From positions 62,001-126,000 of the forward strand of contig NZ_NNBL01000003.1 of NCBI RefSeq assembly GCF_002803065.1: 64,000 nt of DNA, written 5' to 3'. Positions 17,268 through 25,826 of this stretch are shown here, piece by piece. This DNA is from Streptomyces sp. CB01635 (GTDB taxonomy: Bacteria; Actinomycetota; Actinomycetes; Streptomycetales; Streptomycetaceae). Numbering within the stretch: the first letter of the stretch is position 1; each line of letters opens with the position of its first letter. The notes under the pieces are model-generated. The model searched no databases. It was not told the DNA's origin and saw only the letters and a program-made list of their open reading frames with translations. Made by a program: the position numbers and the translations under genes.

Positions 17268-18941
17268 ATGGCCGATGTCGACGTACTCGTGGTGGGCGCT
17301 GGCCCGGTGGGCCTGACGGCGGCGGCCGAGCTGCGGCGGCACGGCGTGGACTGCCGCATCGTCGATCGGCTGGCCGTCCCGCAACCCCATGCCAAGGCCA
17401 TCGGCGTCCTGCCCCGCACGCTGGAGGTGTGGGACGCCATGGGCCTGGTCCGCGGGGTGCTGGACGAAGCGGTGCCGCACCTGGGCCAGTTGGTCTACAT
17501 CGACGGCAAGCCTCGCCCCCGGGTCGAGCTGACACTGCCGCCCGAGATTCCCTACCCCTTCGCCACGCTGCCCCAGCACGCGACCGAGCGGCTGCTCGCC
17601 GAGCATCTCGCGCGCTTCGGCACGCAGGTGGAGCGGCCGACCGAGCTCCGCTCGGTGGAGACGCGTCCGGACGAGGTCGAGGCCGTCCTCGCGCACGCCG
17701 ACGGCCGGACCGAGCGTCTGCACGCCCGCTACGTCGTCGGCTGCGACGGGGCGCACAGCCTGGTCCGCAAGGCGGCCGGGCTGACCTTCGAGGGCGAGGC
17801 CTTCCCCGAGCAGTACATGATCGGCGACGTCGAGGTCGACTGGGAACTGCCCGCCGGCTACAGCATGCGGGCCGTGCACCTGGACGCGAACGGTGCGATG
17901 GACGACATGCTCGTCTGCATTCCGATGCCGGGCGTTCGGCGGTACTGGCTCTCGATGCTGCGCCCCGGCGCCCAAGCCGGAGGCGAAGACGGCTCGAGCG
18001 CGCCGGACGGGACCGTTTTTGGCCTGGGGGATGGTCAGGGACCGGGCCTCGGCCAGATCCAGGCCGCGCTCGACCGGCTGTCCCCGGAGGTGACGACCGC
18101 CTCCACGCTGCGCTGGTCGTCCGCCTTCCGGACCAGCCACCGCATGGTGGACCGCTACCAGAACGGCCGCCTCTTCGTCGCCGGGGACGCCGCGCACATC
18201 TACCCGCCGATCGGCGGGCAGGGCCTGAACACCGGCGTGCAGGACGCCTACAACCTCGCCTGGAAGCTGGCCCTGACCGTCCGCGGACTGGCCACGGACG
18301 ACCTGCTGGAGAGCTATCACGCCGAACGCCACCCGGTAGCGCAGGAGGTGGCCGGCCGCACCGTCCGCCATGCCCGCACCGTCCGCCATGCCCACTCCGG
18401 CCTCATCAGCAACGGGGACGACGCCGAGATGCTTCTGCGGCGCCAGGCCCAGCTGCTGGTCGCCTACCCGGACAGCCCGTTGATCCAGCCGCCGGCGGTG
18501 GACGGGACACCCGCGGCCGGTCCCGCCCCCGGCGACCGGGCACCGGACTGCCGCGGCCTGCTGAGCGACCTCGCCACCTACCCGCGGCGGCTGTTCGACC
18601 TGCTGCGCACCCCGCGGCACGTGCTGCTGCTGTTCGCGGGCTCGGAGCACGCCTCGGGCGACGGAGCCGCCCGGCTCGAGGCCTGCGCCGCCGAGGCGCA
18701 TCGCGCCGCCCACGGCCTGCTCGACGCCTATCTGGTCACCGCCGCAGAGGTACCGGAGGACGCCCGCCCGGTCGGCCTGCGCCCGCCGCGGGTGCGCGAC
18801 GCGGCGGGCGAGTTCCGCGACGCCTATGCACCGCGCGACGGCGAGGCACTCCTGATCCGCCCCGACGGCTACCTCTCCGGACGCTTCCACCCGGCCGTAC
18901 CGGAACGCCTGACGGCGCATCTGCGCCGAACTTTCGCCTGA
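17268..18941 (+). CDS. FAD-dependent aromatic-ring monooxygenase (PHBH family)
   Basis: 557 residues. Class A flavin hydroxylase: Rossmann VGAGPVG at residues 9-15, DG motif CDGAHS at 159-164, and the GD motif GDAAHIYPPIGGQGLNTGVQ at about 306, which binds the FAD ribityl chain. The C-terminal about 150 residues form the thioredoxin-like domain typical of phenol hydroxylase and polyketide hydroxylases. The substrate is probably a phenolic or polyketide ring but cannot be read from sequence. GGGAG precedes ATG 17268. An 18-bp tandem duplication near 18358-18393 encodes RTVRHA twice. No biosynthetic neighbours are present, so a catabolic or orphan role is possible. Confidence 0.88.
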   Translation: MADVDVLVVGAGPVGLTAAAELRRHGVDCRIVDRLAVPQPHAKAIGVLPRTLEVWDAMGLVRGVLDEAVPHLGQLVYIDGKPRPRVELTLPPEIPYPFATLPQHATERLLAEHLARFGTQVERPTELRSVETRPDEVEAVLAHADGRTERLHARYVVGCDGAHSLVRKAAGLTFEGEAFPEQYMIGDVEVDWELPAGYSMRAVHLDANGAMDDMLVCIPMPGVRRYWLSMLRPGAQAGGEDGSSAPDGTVFGLGDGQGPGLGQIQAALDRLSPEVTTASTLRWSSAFRTSHRMVDRYQNGRLFVAGDAAHIYPPIGGQGLNTGVQDAYNLAWKLALTVRGLATDDLLESYHAERHPVAQEVAGRTVRHARTVRHAHSGLISNGDDAEMLLRRQAQLLVAYPDSPLIQPPAVDGTPAAGPAPGDRAPDCRGLLSDLATYPRRLFDLLRTPRHVLLLFAGSEHASGDGAARLEACAAEAHRAAHGLLDAYLVTAAEVPEDARPVGLRPPRVRDAAGEFRDAYAPRDGEALLIRPDGYLSGRFHPAVPERLTAHLRRTFA

Positions 18942-19060
18942 CTCCCGCTGCCGCGGGCGGAGCGCCGCCGGTGACGGTCCTACGGGCGTGCGCCCCCGAA
19001 GATCGAGGGGCACCCGTCTACAGGCCGTCAGCCCCGCGGCGGGTGTTGTCAGGTTAGGAG

Positions 19061-19215
19061 TCATCTCATTCGGGTGGGTCTGCGGTAGCAGATGAGGGTG
19101 CAGGCGATCCTGGTGAGGGCCAGGAAGTGGTCGGCTTGCGTTCGTAGCGGCGGTGGAGGCGGCAGCAGCCGGCGAGCCAGGCATGGTGCGTTCGATGGTC
19201 CACCGGTGTCGTCCG
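19061..19215 (-). mobile_element. IS5-type transposase C-terminal remnant
   Basis: Minus strand: RWTIERT in one frame, then RRLHRRYERK-like sequence, then DHFLALTRIACTLICYRR in another before a stop at 19061. This is the C-terminal end of an IS5-family transposase (VERTHAWLAGCRRLHRRYER...LALTRIACTLICYRRL). Two single-base deletions separate the frames. The upstream part is absent. Confidence 0.75.
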
Positions 19216-19370
19216 AGTCGGCATACGTCGAGTTGAGCGACCTGTTGCCGTCCGTGACCGAATACTTCGGGCCCGACCATCCGGCCGCGCTCGACGCGGG
19301 ACACGCCTACGCCTGGTCCGCCGGGCGCACTGGGAGGGCCCAGGAGGGCCTGTGCGTGGCGCCCTCTTGA
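19216..19370 (+). pseudogene. Tetratricopeptide-repeat gene fragment
   Basis: About 45 codons with LLPSVTEYFGPDHPAALDAG and YAWSAGRTGRAQEG, one TPR unit of the kind found at the C-terminus of NB-ARC/AfsR-like regulators. It starts directly at the edge of the IS5 remnant, so it was probably cut by that element. Confidence 0.55.
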
Positions 19371-19547
19371 TCAGGTCGCGGTGCCGGCACAGGACCCGTT
19401 TCCGGCCGCACGAGCAGCCGCAGCCGGCGAAGCACCGACCCAGGTAGCGGACTCAGCAGTGCGGCCAGGGAGGCCCGGTCTTCGGGCCGGCCGGGGCTGG
19501 GCTGATCGGTAGGGTCACAGGCAGCGAGGAAGGGGTGTGCCCGCCCG

Positions 19548-19988
19548 ATGGGTCTGGTCAGCAGGCAGCAGATGGATGCGGACGTCGACTTCTACGCGTT
19601 GTGGCTGGAGGATGCGGACGACACGAGCGAACGGGACGAGCCGGAGGATGGCGCCCCGTTCGTTGCCGCATGCGGCCAGCGGGTCTATCTGCAAAGCGGC
19701 GGCCACACCCACACCCCGGCCTTGTCGGTGGAGGTGTGGGAAGACCAGCCGCCTGTGGACGGCGGGGTGTGGGAGGCCCAGGGCGAGGCGGGCATGGATG
19801 TCCCGTCCGGCCAGGTCGGGGTGTGGACCTACGGTGGGCCCTGCGAGGGCGCGATTGAGCTCGGTGAGGTGGGTCGGCGCTGGCATGTACGGGTGTATGT
19901 GAGCGGTCGCGAGCGGGTCCGTGAACTGGCCGAGCAGGAGGTCCCGGTCCACGCCGAGCGCTACCTGCTGCAGTTCTGGCCTGCGTGA
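19548..19988 (+). CDS. Conserved hypothetical protein, acidic
   Basis: About 146 residues. Beta-rich looking sequence with an acidic N-terminal part (VDFYALWLEDADD) and a motif-like WTYGGPCEGAIELGEVGRRW near the C-terminus; ends LLQFWPA. No signal peptide or membrane helix. Start is uncertain: ATG 19548 is used, but later starts at M9 are possible. It is followed by a perfect hairpin terminator. I do not recognise a named family. Confidence 0.6.
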   Translation: MGLVSRQQMDADVDFYALWLEDADDTSERDEPEDGAPFVAACGQRVYLQSGGHTHTPALSVEVWEDQPPVDGGVWEAQGEAGMDVPSGQVGVWTYGGPCEGAIELGEVGRRWHVRVYVSGRERVRELAEQEVPVHAERYLLQFWPA

Positions 19989-19994
19989 CACCTT

Positions 19995-20020
19995 CCGGTC
20001 CCCGCTGGGGCGGGGACCGG
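19995..20020. terminator. Perfect hairpin, probable bidirectional terminator
   Basis: CCGGTCCCCGC - TGGG - GCGGGGACCGG: 11-bp stem, 4-nt loop. It lies 6 bp after the stop of the plus-strand 146-residue gene and 13 bp before the stop of the minus-strand nuclease fragment, so it can serve both. Confidence 0.85.
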
Positions 20021-20033
20021 GGGCGTGGTGGCG

Positions 20034-20285
20034 TCAGGAAACCTTGATGATGTAGCCGTCGTTGGGGCCGTCGATGATGCGGTTGAGGCGGTAGAAGTCC
20101 GCGATGCTGCGCCCGCCGGCGCCGTTGTCCTCCTTCGGGATCGGCCGTGCGGAGAAGTTGTTCTTCGGGGCCTTGTGCTGCGGGTCGTACTTCGTCAGCG
20201 CCTGGGCCACGCCCTCATACGTGGCGGAGAAGGGGAACTCGTCGCATTGCTTGCCGCCCTGCGCGTAGTTGACGCCCCGGTTCTT
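20034..20285 (-). pseudogene. NucA/NucB-type deoxyribonuclease, C-terminal fragment
   Basis: Open from an in-frame TAG at 20286-20288 to TGA at 20034, about 83 codons without a start. Motifs KQCDEFPFSATYEGVAQ and DFYRLNRIIDGPNDGYIIKV are the C-terminal half of NucA/NucB secreted nucleases, usually at the end of larger secreted proteins. The 5' part is lost where the IS630 remnant begins. Confidence 0.65.
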
Positions 20286-20339
20286 CTACTGGGAAGGCCT
20301 GGCCGAGTCGCTGGTCCACTCCCACATTGCGGGTGCGGA

Positions 20340-21041
20340 TTACTCATTCGCCCAGCTCAGGCTGCAGGTTGGTACTCGTGAAGGGTTCCGTCGAGTCGGT
20401 CTGGTCGGCGGATCTCCAGGTGCGTGAGCTGTCCTGGCTCGGTCTTCGGTTCGGGCAGTGGGCGGAGCGGGGGGCTTGATGCAAGGCCTGTCGTGGCTGA
20501 TGCCCGATGTGGTGCCGTTTGAAATCGCGGAGCACGGCTCACCGTCTTCGGGTATGACCTCGCCGTCGGCGATCGCGTAGAGGTGCTCGATACGGGCCTT
20601 CTTTGTGGCGTAGTCGGGGTGGCGCGAAGCCTTCCAGGTCTTCACGCGTTGAAAGGAGACGCCCTCCTCGCGGAGCAGGATGCGCAGGCCCTCGTGGCTG
20701 ATGTCGTCGCCCCCCTCAGCGGCCAGGAAGTCGGCCGGCTTGGCCAGGCTCCAGATCGAGGACGGCAGGCCGTGCCCGGCCGGCTTGGACTTGGCGATCT
20801 TCTTGATCTCGCGCCGCTCGGGCAGCGTAAAAGTCCTCGGGCGACCGCCCTTGTAGCTGGGGTAGAGCGACCCGAAGCCGTCGGTGTTGAAGTCGTGAAT
20901 CACATCGCGGACCCGGTCCGCGCTGGTGAACGTCACCTCGGCGATCTCCGCCATCGCCATGCCCTGTGCTGACAGCAGCACCGTCTGGGCCCGCCGCCAC
21001 GTCACGACCGAGCCGGTGCCTCTGCGGATGATCCGCAGCAA
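20340..21041 (-). mobile_element. IS630-family transposase, C-terminally truncated
   Basis: Residues about 1-170 match IS630 transposases: VTWRRAQTVLLSAQGMAMAE, VRDVIHDFNTDGFGSLYP, KGGRPRTFTLPERREIKKI, SHEGLRILLREEGVSFQR. After ADGEVIPEDGEP, where VVFxMDEFGP with the first catalytic Asp should follow, the sequence changes to unrelated low-complexity text. A different frame at the very end (DRLDGTLHEYQPAA) looks like the tail of an rve-type transposase, so two elements may be fused here. Inactive. Confidence 0.8.
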
Positions 21042-21183
21042 CCTCGGCCTTCATCGTCATCGATCTCACGAACCCGCACACGTTCTGCCACCCGGACAGA
21101 GCCATGGTGACGCACCGTGTGCGCCAGCGCCCGCGCGGCGCGTCACATCACAACAGGGCGGACGCTGCCTGATACGGCGCTGG
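21040..21183 (+). repeat. Direct repeat copy 1 (about 145 bp)
   Basis: Matches 21966-22112 over most of its length with shared blocks GTCATCGAT.TCACGAACCC, GCACACGTTCTGCCACCCGG, GCGTCACATCAC.ACAGGGC and TGCCTGATACGGCGC. Estimated similarity about 80 percent by eye. The pair encloses the cupin gene. Confidence 0.85.
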
Positions 21184-21469
21184 ATGCCCGCCGATGACAT
21201 GGCGCGGTGCGGTCTCGATGCCGCTGGCTCCCGGATTGTGGCGGCCGCCGACGGGAGGCAGGGTGGTGTCGGGACCGATTGGGCGAGGCAGAAGGCACAC
21301 GACCTGTCACGGATGCGGGCTGTGGCCCGTCCTCATCGCGAAGCGAGTCCTGTGAGCCGGGAACCGGCGAACTTGGTCACCGCCGAACGAGTGGGTCGGT
21401 ACACCGGTCCGGAATGCGGTGGCCGACGCAAGATCGTCCATTCCGGGCAGGCTTATGGAGGTGTGGTAC

Positions 21470-21907
21470 ATGTCAGCGAAGAACCCAGAGCACGGGAGCG
21501 CCCACGAGGTCTCCTTGCCGCCCGAAGTCAAGTTGCTGCAGGAAGTCACTCCGCCCTTCTTTCCCGAAGGTGGTTCGGGAATGACCATCCTCGTCGAGTG
21601 GCCTCCCGGTCACCCCGGGCTCCCTCCGCATCGCCACTCGGGCCCGTCGTTCGGCTACGTGATGGAGGGCGCGGTCCGGTTCGAGCTCGAGGGTGAGCCG
21701 GAACGTGTGGTCGAGGCCGGTGGGACGTTCTGGGAGCCAGGCGGTGACGTGATCCACTACCAGGACGGCAACGCCCTGTCGGACGCATCGACCAAGTTCG
21801 TGGTGACCATGGTGTGCGCGCCGGGTCAGCCGATGCTCAGGCTGGTCGACGAGGAGGAGCTGAAGGAACGGGCGCACCTGCGCGCACCGCGTCCCTCCGA
21901 AGGCTGA
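21470..21907 (+). CDS. Cupin-domain protein
   Basis: 145 residues, single double-stranded beta-helix. Motif 1 is PPHRHSGPSFGYVMEGAVRF (HxH...E-like metal ligands) and motif 2 is GGTFWEPGGDVIHYQDGNAL, where the second-motif His is present in IHY. Small cupins bind a divalent metal and act as isomerases, dioxygenases or sensors; no substrate can be assigned. ATG 21470 is preceded by GGAGGTG. The gene is enclosed by 145-bp direct repeats. No neighbours suggest a pathway. Confidence 0.85.
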   Translation: MSAKNPEHGSAHEVSLPPEVKLLQEVTPPFFPEGGSGMTILVEWPPGHPGLPPHRHSGPSFGYVMEGAVRFELEGEPERVVEAGGTFWEPGGDVIHYQDGNALSDASTKFVVTMVCAPGQPMLRLVDEEELKERAHLRAPRPSEG

Positions 21908-21965
21908 CCCGCGAGATCGACAAGTGTGCGGAGTCCGGAACGCCGATCCAGGTGCCGGGCTTTGG

Positions 21966-22112
21966 AGCAACCTCCGGCCTACATAGTCATCGATTTCACG
22001 AACCCGCACACGTTCTGCCACCCGGACCGACTCATGGCGACGCACTGCTGCGCCAGCACCCGAGCGGTGCGTCACATCACCACAGGGCAAACGTTGCCTG
22101 ATACGGCGCCAG
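21966..22112 (+). repeat. Direct repeat copy 2 (about 145 bp)
   Basis: Second copy of the repeat at 21040-21183, downstream of the cupin gene. In copy 2 the frame IVIDFTNPHTFCHPDRLMAT stays open longer than in copy 1 (IVIDLTNPHTFCHPDRAMVT), so the repeat may derive from a coding sequence. Confidence 0.85.
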
Positions 22113-22150
22113 TTGGCATCAGCGCGGGTCCGAACGTTGCCTGATGCCAA
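22113..22150. terminator. Inverted repeat with 10-bp arms, possible terminator
   Basis: TTGGCATCAG at 22113-22122 and CTGATGCCAA at 22141-22150, loop 18 nt. Directly follows the second direct repeat. The sequence AACGTTGCCTGAT also occurs twice here (about 22090 and 22133). Could be a terminator or a recombination or binding site. Confidence 0.5.
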
Positions 22151-22180
22151 CGATCGACCCTGGTCGCACGAGGGGGAGTT

Positions 22181-22194
22181 TTGAACACGTTCAA
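22181..22194. promoter_or_regulatory. Palindromic operator TTGAAC-AC-GTTCAA
   Basis: Six-base perfect arms around a 2-bp centre, 21 bp upstream of the membrane-protein start. It is the kind of site bound by TetR-family repressors. No regulator gene is adjacent in this window. Confidence 0.6.
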
Positions 22195-22214
22195 GTAGGG
22201 CGTACGCTCCTGCC

Positions 22215-22745
22215 ATGAGCGACAGTGGTGACAGACTCGCCCTTCTCAAGGGCATCCGTGCGTGGCTGGTCCTCTTCGTCGTCTGCCTCGTGCTGAGCGG
22301 GGCGACGGCCTTCCCTCTCGTGCACGAACTGCACTGGACCGAGGATCTGTTGAGGTCCTTGTCCGTGCCGGAGCACCTGCCCGCGCTCATGGACTGGATC
22401 GAGCACGTACGGCAGGGGATCGACGTCGCTGACGAGGAGTACCCCTTCCTGCTGTACGGCACGGACTGGCTGGCGTTCGCGCACCTCGTGATCGCCGTCG
22501 CCTTCTACGGGCCCTACCGCGACCCGGTCCGCAACATCTGGGTCGTCGAGTTCGCGATGATCGCTTGCGCCGGCATCATCCCGCTAGCCCTGATCTGCGG
22601 ACCGCTCCGAGGTATCCCCTTCTGGTGGTCGGTCATCGACATGTCCTTCGGGGTCTTCGGGGTGATCCCGCTGTATGTCGTCCGCAGGAAGATCAAGCGG
22701 CTGGAGGCGCTCACCTCGCCTGTGCCGCTTGCCATGGCTACTTGA
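22215..22745 (+). CDS. Four-helix membrane protein of unknown function
   Basis: 176 residues with four hydrophobic segments, about 14-34, 80-97, 105-130 and 133-152. Short charged loops, acidic external loop DWIEHVRQGIDVADEEYPFL between helices 1 and 2. The start ATG 22215 follows a good promoter/operator region rather than a strong ribosome site. Conserved in actinomycetes by my recollection, no function known. The palindrome at 22181 suggests control by a TetR-type repressor. Its 3' end touches a convergent transposase remnant. Confidence 0.75.
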   Translation: MSDSGDRLALLKGIRAWLVLFVVCLVLSGATAFPLVHELHWTEDLLRSLSVPEHLPALMDWIEHVRQGIDVADEEYPFLLYGTDWLAFAHLVIAVAFYGPYRDPVRNIWVVEFAMIACAGIIPLALICGPLRGIPFWWSVIDMSFGVFGVIPLYVVRRKIKRLEALTSPVPLAMAT

Positions 22746-23640
22746 GCGCCGCCGGCGCGATCCGCTGGGCCACCAGGTTCATCTTGGGTGCGCGTGGGGC
22801 GCTGAGGAGGATGTCGACGTCCTCGGCGGTGAAGACGGCATCAAGGGAGGCGGTGTACTTCGCGCCCCGGTCGCGGAGCAGGTACCGGACCTGTTCGCCG
22901 TGTTCGGCCAGTGCCCTGGTGGCCTCGCGGGCCTGCTGGACTGCCCACTGTCCGGTGGGATGCGCGGTTGTGGGCGTGATGTGCAATCGGCGGGTTCCGG
23001 GTTCCGGGTTTCCAGGAAGGCCATGGCGTAAAGGCGTTGGCCGAGCGCGGTGTCGAGGTGGAAGAAGTCTGCCGCGACGACACCGTCGGCCTGAGCGGTG
23101 AGAAATTTCCTCCAGCTCGGCCGCTGCCGTCTTGGTGCCGGGTCGATCCCGGCCGCGTGCAGAATGTTCCACACCGTGCCGGATGCCACCGAGTGCCCCA
23201 GCCGCGCCATCTCGCCTTGGATGCGCCGGTGCCCCCACCGAGGATTCTCGTCGGCCAGGCGCAGGACCAGCTTCTTCAACGCCACCGACGAGGCCGGCCG
23301 ACCGGCGCGCGCTGGAGTCTCACTTCCGGGTGATGATTCGGCGATGCCAGGCCAGAACGGTTCCCGGGGCAGGCGCGGGAAAGACGCGGGCCCAGCGCTG
23401 CGGGGGTATCAACGAGGGCAGAGCGGAGGGCCAGAACCGGTCCGCCGGCTCGTAGCGCAGGGGCAAGGTCAACTGCCTTCGCAGCAATGCGTTCTCATGC
23501 CACAGGATCAGCGCCTCGGCCTCCACGACGCCTCTCGCCGGAGCAGCAGCGCCGGCAGTGACAGGAGTCCCCGAACGGCGCACTACACGAGCGAAACGAT
23601 CGTTGCCGCAGCGTCGCAGACCATTGATCCGCACCTACCT
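22738..23640 (-). mobile_element. Nearly complete rve-type (IS3/IS481-like) transposase, inactivated
   Basis: Almost a full-length integrase-core transposase. From 23634: LILWHENALLRRQLTLPLRY EPADRF, GTVLAWHRRIITRK then an in-frame TGA where relatives have Trp; another frame with LVLRLADENPRWGHRRIQGE and IDPAPRRQRPSWRKFLTAQA; and after a shift near 22985 a third frame with HITPTTAHPTGQWAVQQARE and RDRGAKYTASLDAVF. The core Asp and Glu regions are recognisable, but one nonsense and at least two frameshift changes kill the gene. Confidence 0.85.
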
Positions 23641-23840
23641 CACCAGCAGCGATGACTTCTTGAGCCCCTCACGATCGACGCCGGCTGGGCAGACAGGCAC
23701 GCGGAAGCTCCTGGTGGACAGGCGATCTTGGTCGCGACCTCGTCTACCAGGAGCATCTTCACGTCCGGACGCCACTCACCCCAACTACCCGCCAGACCGC
23801 CCAAGTTGGAGCTCACTGGCGCTGTTCGGGCCGAGAACGC

Positions 23841-25145
23841 CTATTCCTGGACCTGCCTCGGATCGATCGGAATCTCTCGTGCCGTATTCTCGGCGCGCTT
23901 CTCGGCGATCGACTGCCGCTCCGCGGTCCCGCAGCAGCGGTCGTACTGGCTTTGCCAGTCCGTCATGAACGTGTCGTAGTTGGAGCCGCCGGTCAGCTTC
24001 AGGTCCGTCTCGTCGTTGTGCCAGACGCCGTTGCTCGTCCAGTTCGAAGAACCGACGAACACGAGCTTGGAGTTGGCGGCCCCCGCGTAATTGCCGCTGA
24101 CCATCATGTACTTGTTGTGCGTGTAATGCAGGGCGTTGCCGTTCGCGTCGGTGCCGCGGGTGGTGTCGTGCACGTCGATATTCGGCCGGTTCTTCAGGTA
24201 GTTCTGCACGCTGCCATCGACCTGGCCGGCGGTGATAAGGATGTGGATCTTGACGCCGGTTCCTGCCAGGCTCACCAGCTTCTTCGGCAGCTCCAGATAG
24301 TTCCGGTCGCCCGGCTCCCCGTGAGAGGTCCACTGGAACATGGCGATGTTGATCGTGGCCGGCGCCTTGATGTTGCCCAGGAAGTCGACCCAGGTATCGC
24401 TCTTGGCGCGCGCCTTGGGCCACTGATAGGAGGGCGGGGACAGTTTCCTGGCGGCCGTGGCGCTGGTGGAGCTGTAGTAGTCGGGCGCCAGCGGGCCCGG
24501 GCCGTTGAGCGCCCCCTTGGCCATGGCGGTGAAGTAGCTGACGTAGGAGTTGTACAGGTCGACGTTGCCCTTGACGGTGGCGCTGCTGTTCCACGCCGTG
24601 CTGGCCTGGGCGGCGGTGGGGTTGGCGCTGCTGACGGTCACCGTTCTGTTCGCGTCGCTCCCGCCGCTGAGCATGTAGTACTTCGCGTGCAGGGAGGAGC
24701 CGGCGTAGTGGGTCAGGCAGCCGCCCGGGCACAGCGCGGCGAAGCTGGAGGCTCGCGGGTCGTTGCCCAACTCGGTGACCATCGACTGCCAGATCGCATT
24801 GTCGCTGTGAGAGTCCATCAGCGCCTTGACGATGACGCCGCGCTGGTGCGCGGCGATCAGGGCGTTGGCGAAGTCCGGGCCCGGCTGTGCGTTGCTGATC
24901 GAGTACATGGCGACGCGTATGGTCTGCCCGCAGCTGGCGCTGTTGATCGATTCGATGATCGGGCCCATGATCTTCATCTGGGCTGCCGGGTCCTCCGGGT
25001 CATTGAAGCGCGGGCCCGGGCTGGAGGTGAACGGCCGGGACTCGCAACTGAGCGGGGGCTTGGCCTTCTTGACCGCGGCTTGCGCCGTTGTCAGCGACAG
25101 CGCGGTGACGACCAGTGCGGTTATGGACGTGAACGTTCGCTTCAT
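23841..25145 (-). CDS. Secreted phospholipase D-like protein
   Basis: 434 residues with an N-terminal signal peptide (about residues 1-23, ending TTAQA). Two PLD-type half domains: the first with SSLHAKYYMLSGG and SSANPT, the second with THNKYMMVSGNY followed by FVGSSNWTSNG. The His and Lys of each HxK are present, but the Asp of HxKxxxxD is replaced by Ser in both halves. Such proteins act on phosphodiesters of lipids or nucleic acids; here activity is uncertain. GAAAGG precedes ATG 25145. Transcribed alone, with a long upstream region. Confidence 0.85.
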   Translation of the reverse strand: MKRTFTSITALVVTALSLTTAQAAVKKAKPPLSCESRPFTSSPGPRFNDPEDPAAQMKIMGPIIESINSASCGQTIRVAMYSISNAQPGPDFANALIAAHQRGVIVKALMDSHSDNAIWQSMVTELGNDPRASSFAALCPGGCLTHYAGSSLHAKYYMLSGGSDANRTVTVSSANPTAAQASTAWNSSATVKGNVDLYNSYVSYFTAMAKGALNGPGPLAPDYYSSTSATAARKLSPPSYQWPKARAKSDTWVDFLGNIKAPATINIAMFQWTSHGEPGDRNYLELPKKLVSLAGTGVKIHILITAGQVDGSVQNYLKNRPNIDVHDTTRGTDANGNALHYTHNKYMMVSGNYAGAANSKLVFVGSSNWTSNGVWHNDETDLKLTGGSNYDTFMTDWQSQYDRCCGTAERQSIAEKRAENTAREIPIDPRQVQE

Positions 25146-25573
25146 GGGCGGCCTTTCGCTGGGCTGTTGGTGATGAAGAGTCGGGTTGCCGCAAGAGGCC
25201 CGCAGGAGCGATGCCGCCGTCAGCGGAATCTACTACTGTTCCACCGATTGTTCCGATAAACACGTAAAGTCCGTGCACTGTGCATCGCAGGATTCCTTGA
25301 GCAGGGGAGTAATCGCGGGGTGTTGCTCTGCTGGTCGACCAATGAGTGGTCACCGTGGGGAGCGACAATCGCCTGGCGTAGCGACCCGACCGTGCCGTCG
25401 GGCCGGCGCTCGCGCCCCTGCCGCACCTGCGTCTGACGCGTCCGCTGCCATGACTGCGGCGAACTCCTTCACCCGGGCAGGGATAAGAAGGCGAGGGCAG
25501 CATGACCGGCCGTCCCCGAAGCACGTCCGATGGCCCCTGACCGAATCCCAACAGACCCTCGATGTTGGCGTGT
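25146..25573. other. Upstream region of the PLD-like gene, no gene seen
   Basis: The 5' part near 25230-25290 is AT-rich (TTGTTCCGATAAACACGTAA) and probably contains the PLD promoter. The remainder has only short interrupted frames. Confidence 0.4.
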
Positions 25574-25744
25574 TCAAGGTCGCACCAGCAGCCGCACTCT
25601 CCGCCGGACATCCGACGGCGGCCGGTGCAGCAGCGCAGCGAGGAACGCTCGATCACTCGGTGTGAACCGGACCGGCTTCTTGCCGAGTTGGCGCTCCAGC
25701 ACAGTGATCTGGTAGCGGAGGGCAAGAATTTGAGTTCTTGACAT
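25574..25744 (-). mobile_element. rve-type transposase N-terminal remnant
   Basis: 56 codons from ATG 25744: MSRTQILALRYQITVLERQL, FTPSDRAFLAALLH and RRVRLLVRP before a stop. It is the start of the same transposase subgroup as the remnant at 53930-54590 (HLAALLHRLP, RARLLVRPDTVLR). Cut off before the catalytic core. Confidence 0.75.
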
Positions 25745-25826
25745 GGCCCCGACATGAGAGCACTCTCGCGGAGGATTTCGTTCCTGCGCGCCGTGGCTCG
25801 ACCGACACAAGGGCAGGGGAGTCGCC

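Noticed and set aside
17268..18941. FAD monooxygenase as part of a biosynthetic gene cluster
   Set aside because: No PKS, NRPS, terpene or tailoring genes within 20 kb; the P450 at 49 kb is far away and isolated.
17121..19304. 727-codon minus-strand open frame opposite the FAD monooxygenase
   Set aside because: Shadow of the monooxygenase; only its first about 60 codons, lying outside that gene, contain a real signal (IS5 remnant).
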